Positions 1 to 11,653 of a stretch of 64,000 nucleotides of DNA are shown in pieces (within the stretch, counting starts at the first letter, position 1; each line of letters starts with the position of its first letter). The DNA comes from Ampullaceana balthica (taxonomy: Eukaryota; Mollusca; Gastropoda; Lymnaeidae), in the NCBI GenBank assembly GCA_944989445.1, contig CALYLW010000336.1, forward strand, positions 755,791-819,790. Reading direction: 5' to 3'. The position numbers and the translations under genes are program-made. Below the pieces are notes generated by a model. It worked only from the letters and a program-made list of their open reading frames with translations. It made no database searches and was not told the DNA's origin.

Positions 1-63
1 GCTTCCGTGAGTAAGAACAACGGACAGGGCGTCACCATAGTTATCCCAATGTTCGCAAACAAA

Positions 64-760
64 GCTTACAGCCATCTTGCCAAGTTCGAGAGCAACAGTT
101 TCGTCGATGACATTTTTCCAGAAATATGCGACAGATAGAAATAAACAGTTACCTGATGCAGGAATTTCGACTACACTGAAAGACCCGTTGACTCCACGAA
201 ATATATGTGAAGCGGTAGCCATGGTTAGGAAACGAATGGCAATACGAAGGGGCATAATCAAAACAAAGCTTCTGGGACAAACGAAGAGAACAATGGAAAG
301 GCAACGTGGCTCAGACGACTGTAGAAGATAACAAAGCGACTGAGGACACAGCTTGAGCTTGAGTGACTGAGGTACACACTCCTAAGGGTACACACTATTA
401 CGCATGCCTGGAGAGGTGGTGTTTATGTTCGCTAAGAAAGGGGGGAAAAAGAACGGGCAAGAAAAAAAGGGTAGGGGGAGAACGGACACAAACAGTAGCA
501 CGAACAAATGGGAACAACGCGAGTGAACGTTGGGGGACCACCGAAGAATTTTTGATAAGTATTGTGGACATCGCCACAATATATAAACAAATATTACAGC
601 CATGAAGCCAAGTTGGAGAGCAAAAACTTCGTCCATGAACCAAATATGTGACCAATAGACACAGACAGGTACCTGGTGAAGGAATTGATATAACATTGAA
701 CTAAGCTTTTTTCCGTGACATGGGAAGCGGTGTTTATGTTTGCTAAGAAGGGGGGAAAAG
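64..760 (+). repeat. Diverged direct duplication, two units about 530 bp apart
   Basis: The stretch near 64-230 (acagccatcttgccaagtt, then a 'ttcgtc.atga' block and 'aagcggt') recurs in altered form near 594-760 (acagccatgaagccaagttg, then the same blocks). The short open frames here do not resemble a protein I know. I read this as non-coding dispersed repeat sequence upstream of the first LINE fragment. Confidence 0.5.
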
Positions 761-1020
761 AACAGGCATTAGCATTTTTAAAAATTAAAAAATAAACCAT
801 ATTTTGCCGCTTTGGGCTTGAACCTAAGACCTTCAGCAAGTCAGGCGGATGTAATAACCAATACACTACGAAATACATACACAGGAATATCAAAAGTGAA
901 TGTAAAAAACATTGCTGCTCTCAAGACATGCCCCACTCCACCACTACCTTTGCTTGCCAAACGTTAACTGTGTTTAGTTGACCCGAGCGAGGGTCATTCG
1001 TCATGCTCGGTTGCACATAT
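478..1020 (-). repeat. tRNA-derived SINE-like element, copy 1
   Basis: Read on the minus strand, 869-814 resembles the 5' half and T arm of a tRNA: an A-box-like stretch GTAGTGTATTGGTTATTACA and a B-box-like GGTTCAAGCCC. Flanking blocks (a 'gaacggacacaaa' block, 'gcgagtgaacgt', 'gggggaccaccga', 'gagggtca.tcgtcatgct') recur around 36237-36660 together with a second tRNA-like head. The shared order of blocks supports one SINE family. Exact ends were not resolved, and the D and T arms are too degraded for a working tRNA. Confidence 0.5.
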
Positions 1021-1029
1021 TTTTGCAGC

Positions 1030-2050
1030 TTACTTGCCTGGCTTAAAGCCAAGACCAAAATAAGGAAGATTTTGCTGCGCGAGCTCTTATTTGCAGACGA
1101 TGCCGCCTTAATATCCCACACAGCAGACGGCCTGCAGAACCTTGTATCCAGCTTCTCCGCTGCCTGCAAAGAGTTTGGGCTGACCATAAGTATAAAGAAA
1201 ACCAACATTATGGCACAGGATGCTGCCTCTCTCCCGACTATCACCATTGATGACTGCAACCTGGATGCTGTTGACAGTTTTACTTATCTGGGATCAAACA
1301 TCTCGAGCACCCTCTCACTGGAAGATGAGATAAGTAGCAGGATAGGGAAGGCAGCAACTGTTATGGCTAGACTGTACAAAAGAGTCTGGTCCAATGCCAA
1401 ACTCACAGCAAGGACTAAGCTGCAAGTATACCAGGCCTGCGTACTGAGCACACTCCTCTATAGATGCGAGTCTTGGACCACCTATACCAGGCATGAAAGA
1501 AGGCTCAATAGCTTCCACCTCAGATGCCTGCGCCGCATCCTAGACATCAAATGGCAAGAGAAAGCCCCCAACACAGAGGTCCTGGCACAAGCAAGCATGA
1601 GTAGTATTGCAGCAATATTAAGCCAAAGACGCCTCCTTTGGCTTGGACAATGTCAAGAGGATGTAAAGTGGTCGCATACCCAAGGATGTGCTCTACAGCG
1701 AGCTGGCGACAGGGAAAAGGTCGGTTGGTCGGCCATGTCTCAGATACGTGGACATATGCAAGAGAGACATGAAAGTAGCCAACATTGATATACAAAACTG
1801 GGAAAACCTGGCAGAGGATAGGTCCATGTGGCGGGCTATAGTGAAAGAAGGATCACTAAGAGCAGAGGAGCAAACTAGGGCAGAAGCAGTCGGGAAAAGA
1901 GCGAGGAGAAAGGCCAGGCAACACTGCCCCACTGCTTTCGTGTGTGTGTCATGCAGAAGAGACTGCCACTCAAGGATTGGTCTCATCAGCCACACCAAGA
2001 GCTGCAGATAATAAAGATAAATCTATCGTCTTTCGTAGACGGACAGATGC
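1030..2050 (+). pseudogene. 5'-truncated, frameshifted non-LTR retrotransposon (LINE) reverse transcriptase, copy 1
   Basis: The reading frame holds the C-terminal half of a LINE reverse transcriptase: the FADD catalytic box (LLRELLFADDAAL, near 1075-1105), then the CESWTTY, LNSFHLRCLRRIL and IKW thumb-region motifs. Near 1655-1670 the frame shifts by one base. The protein resumes at 1688 with LYSELATGK, GRPCLRY and a C-terminal zinc-knuckle-like Cys/His segment (CVSCRRDCHSRIGLISHTKSC), ending at 2011. Endonuclease and early RT domains are absent. This is a dead 5'-truncated copy; the clade (RTE-like or jockey/CR1-like) is not settled from the sequence alone. Confidence 0.85.
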
Positions 2051-2141
2051 CATACATACTTGCCTGGCATGGTCCCATGAAGAGAATTATATATATAGAT
2101 TGCTAATCTGGGTCATTCATTTGTTTTTGTTAGAAGGGAGA

Positions 2142-2447
2142 TGTGAGAGACGTGTTGTTGTGTTTACATTGTATGAGAATGCAATGACTTGACCTAGTAT
2201 GAAACACATGGTTTTGTGAGATGAACTGTAAGCGTGCCTGGTCAAGGACTGAGAGAATAGCTGGCTATAAATGTACGGTTCATGAGGCAATCGGGGGTTG
2301 ATGGCGGTTGATTGCATACGAGCTGATTAGGTAGTTCATTGTACAGTTGATCAAAGTGAATTGTATATAGTGATTAAAGACAGTTGTTAACCAGACCACA
2401 GTGTGTTAAAGACGTGTCACTTGACTAGCCACATAAATTCTATTACA
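2142..2447 (+). mobile_element. Probable LTR (solo or truncated LTR retrotransposon)
   Basis: A 306-bp block starts TGTGAGAG and ends TTCTATTACA, the TG...CA termini of an LTR. A purine-rich tract (agaagggaga) lies immediately 5', as a polypurine tract would before a 3' LTR. Inside are a TATA-like box (tataaat, 2266-2272) and an attaaa near 2373. No second LTR or pol gene is visible. The block sits exactly between two LINE fragments. It is identified from structure only. Confidence 0.4.
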
Positions 2448-2664
2448 AATTCTATTAGGCTTTCTGGCATACTTAAAACAAGCTGTACCGAATTTATTTC
2501 CAGTACATTGTGTCATTTATTGACATCAATTAATTATTTGCAGAAAATCTTCTTAGTGAAAGTTTGTATGGATCCCTAGATTATATAATTAAAGAAGTTA
2601 AAATTAAAAGGTATGCCTTCAATGAGAGATAATTTGCGCAAGTCACTTTTGTCATCCATCCCAT

Positions 2665-3420
2665 GTCACCATCGATGACGAAGTGAACGTCAGAATTGCT
2701 AGAGCCAGCTCCACTTTCGGCAGGTTGTACCCTAATGTCTGGAACAGAAGAGGCATTACCATCCAGACCAAGCTGAAAGTGTACAGGGCAGTGGTGCTCC
2801 CCACACTGCTATATGCTTGTGAAACTTGGACTGTTTATCAGCGCCATGCAAGAAAGCTTAACCCCTTTCAAATAACAAGCCTCAGGAGGATTCTCGGCAT
2901 AAAGTGGCAGAACAAAATTCCAGACACAGTGGTACTGACCAGGGCAGGTCTCCCCAGCATCTTCACCCTCCGTATGCATACCCAGCTTCGCAGGGCACGT
3001 TGTCCGAATGCCAGACGAGAGACTGCCAAAGAGAATCTTCTATGGTGAGCTCCAGTATGACCAGCGGTCCCACGGTGGGCAAAAGAAACGCTTCAAAGAC
3101 ACACTAAAAGCCTCAATGAAAGCGTTTACTATCAATCCAGACACGTGGGAACGAGCTGCAATGGACCGATCCACCTGGCACTCTTCCATCCACGAAGGTG
3201 CCGGGTCATGCGAAGCAAACCGGATCACCGCCGCAGAAAAGAAGAGGCAAGCCCGAAAGACCCATGCTGTCAAACCTGCAGGAGATATCGCACTCGTCCC
3301 TTGTCCCTTCTGTTCCCGAACCTACCGTGCAAGGATCGGCCTAATCAGCCATCTGCGCACGCATAGACAACCCTCGGATGACTAGAGTGGTCCTCGTCGT
3401 ATCGACGAACGAACGAACAT
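2665..3420 (+). pseudogene. 5'-truncated LINE reverse transcriptase C-terminus, copy 2, with 3' tail
   Basis: The frame from about 2672 encodes the RT thumb region (RLYPNVWNRRGITIQTKL, LLYACETWTVYQRHARKLN, SLRRILGIKWQNKIPDT). It frameshifts near 2990-3008 and continues as MPDERLPKRIFYGELQ, GGQKKRFKDTLKASMKAF and a Cys/His finger (CPFCSRTYRARIGLISHLRTH), with a stop at 3383-3385. The 3' end carries a short tandem tail of 'acga' units (3400-3420), as RTE-like elements often do. The protein differs from the copy at 1030-2050, so these are two insertions of related families and not one split element. Confidence 0.85.
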
Positions 3421-4205
3421 TTGCTCAACAATGGAAAATGAAGAAACCCGTAATCTTTTATTTATTTACACAGAATTACGCTGGTTATAAAAAAAAGTGC
3501 ATGTTTAGATTGATTTTATGCTCTCTTTAATTCAGGGTAGGAATTCCTGGAAAGCAAAGTCAATGATTTGCGACACAACTAACTAAAAACTGACATATCC
3601 ATTTTGAATGATTTATTTGCAAAATTTAACGAAACTAACTTGAAACTACAACGTGACCAATTAAGTTGTATCAAAACTTAAAGTTAAATATCTGCATCTG
3701 TTGCAAAACTTTTTGCAAAATAGCGATAAAGATTTTCAGACATTCTTCACTTGGATATTCCTGACTCGGTGTTTATTCCTTTTCCGCGTGGACAAAATTG
3801 GATCCAAAACACATAGATGTAAACATACTAATACAGGAGAAGCTTATTGAAATGTCCACATATTAGGAATTTAAATCGATGTTTAAACAAGGATATCACA
3901 AATTCTGGTTACAAAAATTGATTCCAAATTTATATCCTGCAGTAAGGGCCATTGCACAGAAGTTGTTGACTGCTTTCCCGTCTTTCAATTAGATAGAACA
4001 GGGCTTCAGTGGCGTTGTAAACCTCAGATTAGAAACCGGCTAGAAATTAGCGCTTGTGGGGTTGATACTCACAAATAATGAATCGGAAATAAATACACCC
4101 ATAAAATTTCATCATGTTCACCCAAGTCATTGCTTTAAATTTTATTTTAAAAAATAGTAATAATTTCAGAAAATACTACTTCATCAAAATATATATGTTT
4201 ATTTT
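3421..4205. other. No gene seen
   Basis: AT-rich sequence with short spurious frames only. I see no exon, no tRNA-like fold and no clear repeat boundary. Confidence 0.5.
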
Positions 4206-5215
4206 TTAAATCCTTTATATTAACTCGTGGTGTCTGGTTGATTGCTTGCTTGTTTGTCGACACAACTTTGGATCGATTTTTAACCCACTTACTCGTAAGC
4301 TAGCGAGCTGAAATTTTGCAGGCAGACTCGTGCCGATGATAAAAACGATGTATCAAAATTTCAGTTCGATCGCATGTACTGTAATTAAATTATTGAATTT
4401 TTAGTTTATTTTTTTTATCTCTATGTATCATATTAAATTTTTGAGATAGGGTGTCGCGGTGCGTATTATATTGAACGACCTTTTTTTATTAATACTTTCC
4501 TGTTGCGCGATTTGGTGCGTATTATATTGACAATACTTTTTATAAACATATTCCCGATCGGTGCGCATTATATTAAACACGTTTTTCGAGACATAACTAA
4601 AATTTTGTATTTTTGGATTGTATTGCACTTCGTATTATAATGAACATTCTTTTATTTATGTCTCGTTTATAATGGATTTATAGTCAAAAACTTGGTTTTG
4701 ACGGTTTTTTAAATTAAATCCTTTATATTAACTCGTGGTGTGTGAGCCCTTGCTTGCTTGTTTGTTGAAAAAACTTTGGATCTATTTTAACCCCTTCCTC
4801 GAAAGCTAGCGAGCTGAAATTTCGCAGGCAGTTTTGTACCGATGATAAAAACGATGTATCAAAATTTCAGATCGATCGCATGTACTGTAATTAAATTGTT
4901 GAATTTCTATATTATTTCATTTATCTCTATGCATCATGTTATTTTTTGAGATAGAGTATCTCGTTGTGTATTATATTGAACGACCTTTATAATACTATCC
5001 TGTTGTGCGATTCGGTGCGTATTGTATGGACGATATTTTTAAAAATATATTCCCGATCGGTGCGCATTATATTAAACATGTTTTACGAGACATTAAAATT
5101 TAGGATTTTTGGATTGTCGTGCGCTGCGTATTATAATGAACATTCTTTTATTTATGTCTCTTAGCCTACATAAAGGATTTCAGGTCAAAAACTTGTGTTT
5201 TTTAAAAAGTTTTTT
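4206..5215 (-). repeat. Two tandem copies of a 506-bp dispersed repeat (family R1)
   Basis: Unit starts at about 4208 and 4714 share aaatcctttatattaactcg, then gctagcgagctgaaattt, then 'gatgataaaaacgatgtatc' and 'aaaatttcag.tcgatcgcatgtactgtaatt'. Each unit also contains about four short sub-repeats of the form ggtgcgtattatattga (with g/c changes) and closes with a 'ggattta.agtcaaaaactt' block. The reverse complement of the core matches the four units at 23.1-25.0 kb, so this is one family in opposite orientation at two loci. No coding capacity was recognised. Confidence 0.75.
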
Positions 5216-7504
5216 TATTTATTAATTTGTGTACTATGTATTGTATTTATGTAATTTTTTTTACTTGGGGTCTGTGGGCAAGTTTTGACTATAAAGAACA
5301 TATTTCAGACTTTGCTGCTGCCAAAGCTCGCAAGGTTTGTATGTAGGTTATATAAAAAAAGGTGGAAGTAGAAGATACACCAAACCAACGCTAGTGTATA
5401 TAGTTTATGTCAAGTTATATATATGACAGTGGCGTCACTAGGGGGGGCGAGGGGGGCGGGCCGCCCCGGGTGACACCCATTAGGGGGGTGACACCCGAGC
5501 CTAAAATTTTACTGTGTACGATTTTATGTAAGGAAAAAAAAATGAAGACACATTTTTTTTAATCTAGAAAGAAATTAAGAAATACAAAGAAATACGTTAA
5601 ACGCGAAAACTTTTTATTAAAATATATCAGTTAACTTACAATAATAAAACAGTCCCAACACACAAACAACATTAAAACAAATTAGGAACAAAAAGAAAAG
5701 AAACGTCGCAGCTGAGAGAGCTTTAAAAATGATCACCCCCATTACTTTCTTTAAAAAAGGCTGGACATGAAAGAGGCAGTGCCTTATGTTTTAAAAGATA
5801 TAAAGCTATTTGGGCTTTGACACACCGACACCATGGACGAATCCCACCTCACGACTCCCCCCACCACAGTGGGGTGTGGGGTGGGGGATAAGATTTTTAT
5901 CAAAAAAAAATATCAAAAGATGGGTTTTCTTTGTTGATGTTTTTTATAGACGAAAATTATGAATTCAATGTCTTTGAGTTAATATTTTGTTATATATATA
6001 TTTATGAAAGGCGTGATATGCAGTGTATACAGATCCCCCTGTTACGACGGTCCCATCCCAACTTAAGCTGTTTCGTAGTTACGAACGCTCCCCCATAAAG
6101 AATAATTTTACGCGTTATTCCATTTTTTTTTAAATTTAAAAAACTTTCTTTTCATTGGGTAAACAATTGTTTTCTCTAGTTAAAATAAAATTGTGTAGAA
6201 TAATACGTATTATTATTATTTGAACCTACAACTTTCGTTTGCGAATTTTTCTCATGGTGAAGTTATCAATCAAGTCAGTAAAGTTAAGAAAGCTTACAAG
6301 TTCCTTTTCAATGCTCATTAGAAAGAGCATATTCAGTCTTTGTTGTCCCATGCAAATTCTAACTCATTTTATATTCTTTTCAACTTTAAAAAGGATTGCT
6401 CTCAGTTGCAGTTTGATGTCATCATTGAGAGATAGATGAGAAGTGCGATGTGTACATTTGTAAAGAGCTGTGTGAAATTTAGCTCATTCAAAAGCAGCAA
6501 AATGTTTAGCTCTGTGCACATGTTTTGAGTTTGGCATTGGGGTACTTCCTTTTCCTTACCCTGAGCCTGGACAATAACTTTTTTAAAGAGTTTTGAAAAT
6601 TGGACTCATTCTGAAGGTAAGCAGTCTTCGAAATCACCTGAATATTCTTCCATTATCTTGGCTGCTGCCCATCGGATGGCGAAGCTGAGCTCAGATAGGT
6701 TTGTAAGAAGCCAAATTTCACATGGATGTCTTTATATGGGCCTAACCGATGTTGTGGGGCTCAAGAAAGTTTGTCAATGATTAACAGAAATACCTCAACC
6801 TTGAAAACTTTTGTCTCGGGGAGAATACTGTTTTGGTGGTGATGTCCCTTTATCAAAGTGACGCCCCTTTTTATCTCTTTTTTTGTTGATAGCATTGAAG
6901 ATTGTTCATACTATTTTACCACGGACTTGTCCTTTCCTTTGTCTTCATATGAATCAAATTAAGAATGCTGTCTTTTAACAAACTCAATGAGAGACTTCCT
7001 TTCTAAAATTGTTTCCCAAATTTCAAGTAAAATAGCGACTTCCAGTTGTTCAAGTTCCTTTAGAAATCCTTCTGCTTCAAGTAGACAGTCACGTGGCTCA
7101 TTTTCGTTTGTTGCTAATTCTTCCAATGCTGCGATATTCGCATGGTATAAGTTATTAACAGACCTTACTGCATCATGTCAGGCTTACCATCTTGTGTCAC
7201 ACAAGGCTTTGTTAACATGCATCAATTTCATGTGTTTTTAAAGTACCTGTCAACGATGAGTAGATGCAACAAGCCGGGTATAAAGATTTTGCAGAAGACA
7301 AAAAATCTGACTGCATCAGGACAACCTGCTGCACTTTTCCCAACCAAATTAAGGGAATGAGCTGTGCACGGCACATAATGAGCAACACTGCACTTCTCAC
7401 GAAGATTAGCCTGGTTTCCGTTATAATTCCTACTCATATTTGCAGCATTGCCGTATGACTGTCCAAGGCATTTTCAGGGATTCATACAAACATTTGCCTG
7501 CATC

Positions 7505-7596
7505 TTTATTATACACTATAATAAGTTTGGAGTACCTTAAATTATTGGTGGCTCCTGGCTTTAGCTCGTTCAGCACCTCCCTTTTAATCCGTAATA
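7505..7596. repeat. Fragment related to the 32.5-kb 'ttaatccgcc' element
   Basis: Between the hAT-A coding remains and the following MITE, 'tattatacactataataagt' through 'cccttttaatccgtaatag' parallels 32615-32640 joined to 32845-32907 ('tattatacaatataataagt' ... 'ccccttaatccgccatag'). Here the site of the nested MITE seen at 32640 is uninterrupted, so this copy shows the pre-insertion state. Confidence 0.5.
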
Positions 7597-7969
7597 GGGC
7601 GTCGGGGTCACGCATCGGTGACGAAGTGTAACGAGGGGGTGGGGTTAAAAAATGTGACGTCACATAAAAATCGCGCAACTTTAAATAAAAGTTCCACTTA
7701 AATATTTGATTGTGTACCGTTTATTTAATGACGTTTTCGATGGCTTCACGCGTATTACGACATCAGAGCGCAGACTAACCCTAAATATATATTTAAATGA
7801 ATTTTTTTTTCACCACGCTAATTTTTATTTAGAAAATATGGCTTGGGGGGGGGGTGTCAAAGCTTTGTGATGTCATATCGTGAAGAGGGGGTGGGGGTCT
7901 AAGTAAGAAGATGTGGGATGGTGGGTTAAAAATCGGCATCCTCGCGTGACGCCATTTATGGACGGCCCC
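7597..7969. repeat. MITE with 'gtccataaatgacgtcacgc'-type ends, degraded copy inside hAT-A
   Basis: The inner sequence ('gtgacgtcacat', 'gcgcaactttaaataaaagtt', 'tttatttaatgacgtttt', and the end 'gcgtgacgccatttatggac') matches the MITEs at 46801-47218 and 50095-50475. The left inverted repeat has been partly lost. Confidence 0.6.
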
Positions 7970-8453
7970 TTCAGTCATGAAGGGGTGACACCATGAGCTA
8001 CCGCCCCGGGTGACACCAACCCTAGTGACGCCTCTGTATATATGTATATATATATATAATATATATATAATTTATTTAGATGGCATGTTTAAGTACAATT
8101 AAATTTAAGCTATAAAATTAAAACAATCTAAAATACCTGTATAAACAAACCATTTTAATTATTAACATCTTTTTTTTAGTTTTAGCATCTTCAAATAAAT
8201 GAATAAAACTGTAATTATTGCGTGTCAATCCTGTTACAGAGTAACAATTTAAGTAATTTAATGTTTCGAAATAATTTTAATATACATGTAGGTAAAAATG
8301 CAAATTTTTCATGGGTCTCGCTCATCGTTTGCTGCCTTGGGCTCGGGGCCCCACTCTTCGTTTGCTGCCTTGGGCCCTGCACTCTCTAGGGCTGACCCTG
8401 TTTGATACCCATTGCTGTCAAATAAAATTAAATCAAATTTGCAACACCCCCAT

Positions 8454-8635
8454 CAAAGTTCCCTCTAAGGTTCGTTGGTCCGTGTGCAAAGTAAAAAAAA
8501 ACTTGTTTGCAAAATGCACAGCATCTATTTTTTGGTGCAGTATTTAAAAAAATTTGCTGCTCAGTAATTCTATAAAACCTGCTGCGCAACGTCGATCAGA
8601 TATCTGCGCAGCCGCGCAGCTTAAAGGGGACATTG
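8454..8635. mobile_element. Short hAT-type MITE
   Basis: A 182-bp block has ends CAAAGTTCCCTCTAAG and, on the other strand, CAATGTCCCCTTTAAG. Flanking 8-mers are accccccat-like: acccccat on the left and gccccccac-like gcccccac on the right, 6 of 8 identical, consistent with an old 8-bp target duplication. There is no coding capacity. Confidence 0.45.
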
Positions 8636-8746
8636 GCCCCCACCCCCCCCAAAAAACAATAAATAAATTCAGGTTGAAAATCGCATTTTCTTTTGCATAA
8701 TTTACCAACTACAATTTTCAAATTCCAGATTGGCCAACGCACCATC

Positions 8747-11612
8747 CAGTGGCGTAGCTAGGGGGTGGGGCGGTGGGGGCGGTCCGCCCCGGGCGGCACA
8801 CATTTTGGGGGCGGCATTTGTGGGCATTTGAAAAGTATAGCCCTTTCTGACAACCATCTTTTTTTTCTTTTGAAAGAGGAACACCCGGGTGAAAATAAAA
8901 TATTCGTACTTTCAAGTCGTAATTAACGGAATCTCACAACATTTTTTTATTACTTACTGTTTGCTATAAATAACGCATAACCGTTAAGAAATTTAAAATC
9001 GCTAAATAATTGTATCGCTTTGTTTCGAAAATTAAGCGGTATACATCACAGATGACACTTTGATAAGAAAACAACACAAAGAACACATCACCGCTGGACC
9101 GAATATACTATTAATATCGCCGCGACAGTTATTGCGTGGATTTTAACATGCACAGAATGATACGCGAACAAGAACATACATGGCATGGTGGTTCAAATAT
9201 TGTGTTTAACTTGCAAGTAGTAATTTATATTACTGTTTCAGTTTTCAGAAAATTATTCTAAGGTAATGTATTAAAATTTAATTATTTCTTTTTTGTATTT
9301 TTTTTTCCATTTAAGTAGCACAAACAAAATTTGTGTGTTTCATTAAAATACGTTTATTCTCTAAAAAATGTTACGCCTATCCTATTAAAGTAATGATTAG
9401 ATAGTTTGAATTAGTCTATTTTACTGAAAATTATTACGATTTTTGACAAGAAAGATTAATCGCGATTTTTGTTTTTTTTTCTCAAAATTTTGCTTATTGG
9501 GTGAAACTTTGTTAAGATCGTGGTTGGTGTATTCACAATTGAAGAAAATTATATATTGTTTCGTGTTTACTGTTTGGTGATCTTTTCCAATCAAATTTTA
9601 ACACGGAAAATGTTTTTAACAACTAGTGGAAATTTAATCTCAAAATAAGTCAACACGAGTTGAGTCTACTGCACATTCGATAATTTTCCCAATGGAAGGA
9701 ATTAGAAGAATTGGACAAGGCGCAAATGTGATAAACGACAACAACAGAATATTGATAAAGAAATAAGAGAAAAAAAATGATAGAAAATTCTCACAATATC
9801 TGATATAATTAGATTCCTAGCAAAACAAAATTTGGCGTTGAGGGGTCATCGTGAAAGTATTCATGAGGAAGACATCAATTCAATTGAAAATAAGAGGAAA
9901 TTTTCTAGAGCTTGTTGACTAAGTACAACGCAGTAGATCTAAATGTGAACATTTAGTACAAATTAAGATGGGTAATAAATATAGTGCCTTCTATTTGTCG
10001 AAAATAATTCAAAATGAATTCATAGACCTATTGAGAGGCGCAGTGAGAAAAACAATAATGGACAAATAAAGCAAGCTAAAAACGTTTGTATGATGTTTGA
10101 CAGAACTCCAGATATTTTTCACAAAGATGAAACTAGTCAACTTAAAAGATACGGAGTTATTGATGTCAGCGGAGTTAAAGTTGTAGAATCGTTTATCTAC
10201 TTTGTAGAAAATAAAGGAAAACTGCTGAGGAAATCACAAATCTGATTTTAAAGAAATTAGAAAATGTTTAGATACAAAAAATTGCAGAGGAAAGGCTTAC
10301 GATAATGCTTCCGTCAGAGTTTGTAGCATGCACAAATCATTCTTTTAACCTGGCATGTTTACATGCAGCTTGTACTGCTATTGATTCCTTAACATTTTTT
10401 GGAACTATCGAAAAGTTGTTTTCATTTTTTAAATTCTTCCACGCGCCAATGGGATGCTCAAAAATACCTTCAAATAAAAGGCTTAAATGTTCACAAATGC
10501 CATATAAAACTAAATTCTTTGCAAACCCATTTCATGGAACAAAGAGATGTGCTAATACAAAAAGCTGTTATAGTAGCCAAAAGAATTTGTGAAGAGATGG
10601 AGACATCGACTGAACGCCGAATTTGAAGGGAAAAACACAGGATTGAGGAAAATTCACAATCAGTTGTCCTATCTTTAGAACATGAAGTACAATGAGAAAT
10701 GTTTTAATCCATGGATAGAATTATAAAGGAATTAAAATAACGCTTTGATCAGTTGCATGACCTTGTAAGAAAATATTCGTGTATAATCCCATATAACTTA
10801 CTAAATGAAGAAATTGAATGTCAAATAAATGATTTATTGACATTGATAAAGAACAGATCCATATTGAAAGAAAAATGACCCAGGTTTTATGGCTGTACCT
10901 ACACTACAAAAAGAGGCATTGCATTGGAAAAATATAGGAAAAGGCTCCCTTGATTTATTAAAATTTATACAGTAGTGTCAGTAGTATAGATTGGAAACTT
11001 CTGTAACCAACATTGTAATCTTGCTAAGAATTTTATAAAAATTATTGTTATCAGTGTTGCTAGTTGTGAAAGGAGCTTCTCGAAACTGAAGTTGATAAAA
11101 AAATTATCTTCGTTCTACAATGAGTGTATAAATTAAGACAAAAAATCTTGCAATATTTTCCATAGAACAAATTATAAGAAATTATTTAAATTTTGATAGC
11201 ATAATACACGATTTTTCTACTATGAAAGTTAGGAAAATAAATTTATAAATAATATGTTTACATACTAATGTACACAATTTGTTTATAAAAAATAATTAGT
11301 TCATAATTTTTTGGTGTAAATTTGGAATATGTTTGTCTCATTGGGGAACCTGCAACCTCAGTAACCTTTAAAAAAAGTAATTTTAATTTTTATAAAATAT
11401 GTATTTATAGGAATAACATCCTATCGGGCCTCCTTTATTGCTGCTTACTTAAATATGGCATCCAATGGTAAAATTTTCGCCACCTTTGCTTTTTTTCAAT
11501 TACAATTATTTATTTTTGTTTATTACTTTATAAAAACCATGGCACTATCTGCTTAGTAAGGGCAGCAAATTGGAGACTGCCTCGGGCGGCAAAAGGTCAA
11601 GCTATGCAACTG
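8747..11612 (+). mobile_element. Decayed hAT transposon (DUF4371/ZMYM1-like), family B copy 1
   Basis: Ends are CAGTGGCGTAGCTAG at 8747 and, complemented, CAGTTGCATAGCTTG ending at 11612. Flanking 8-mers gcaccatc and gtgccatc match at 6 of 8 positions, both differences being transitions, which fits an aged 8-bp target duplication. Plus-strand transposase remains include MMFDRTPDIFHKDETSQ and YGVIDVSGVKVVESF (10085-10205), STRQWDAQKYLQIKG (10435-10480) and, near 11050-11130, the hAT C-terminal 'CERSFSKLKLIKK' region. The frame is broken by many stops. It is the same family as 46742-49225 and 50036-52499 but lacks their internal MITE. Confidence 0.8.
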
Positions 11613-11653
11613 GTGCCATCTATCGTGCGTGACCCTAAATGCATTTCTGCTAA

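Larger units (their letters stand above)
5427..8036 (-). mobile_element. Decayed hAT transposon (DUF4371/ZMYM1-like), copy A
   Basis: Both ends carry an inverted repeat of the type CAGTGGCGTCACTAGGG (5427 onward; complement ending at 8036, CAGAGGCGTCACTAGGG), followed by GC-rich 'gccccgggtgacacc' blocks. The minus strand holds broken transposase: NYNGNQANLREK, HYVPCTAHSLNLVGKSAA near 7440-7300 and, near 6420-6235, the C-terminal hAT region (SIEKELVSFLNFTDLI, NFTMRKIRKRKL by frame-hopping). The flanks are (TA)-rich (atatatga / tatatatg), so the 8-bp target duplication is ambiguous. Many stops and shifts show a dead copy. Confidence 0.8.

Noticed and set aside
77..331. 84-codon plus-strand frame near the left edge
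   Set aside because: It has no recognisable domain, and its DNA recurs in diverged form 530 bp downstream with stops, so it is repeat sequence.
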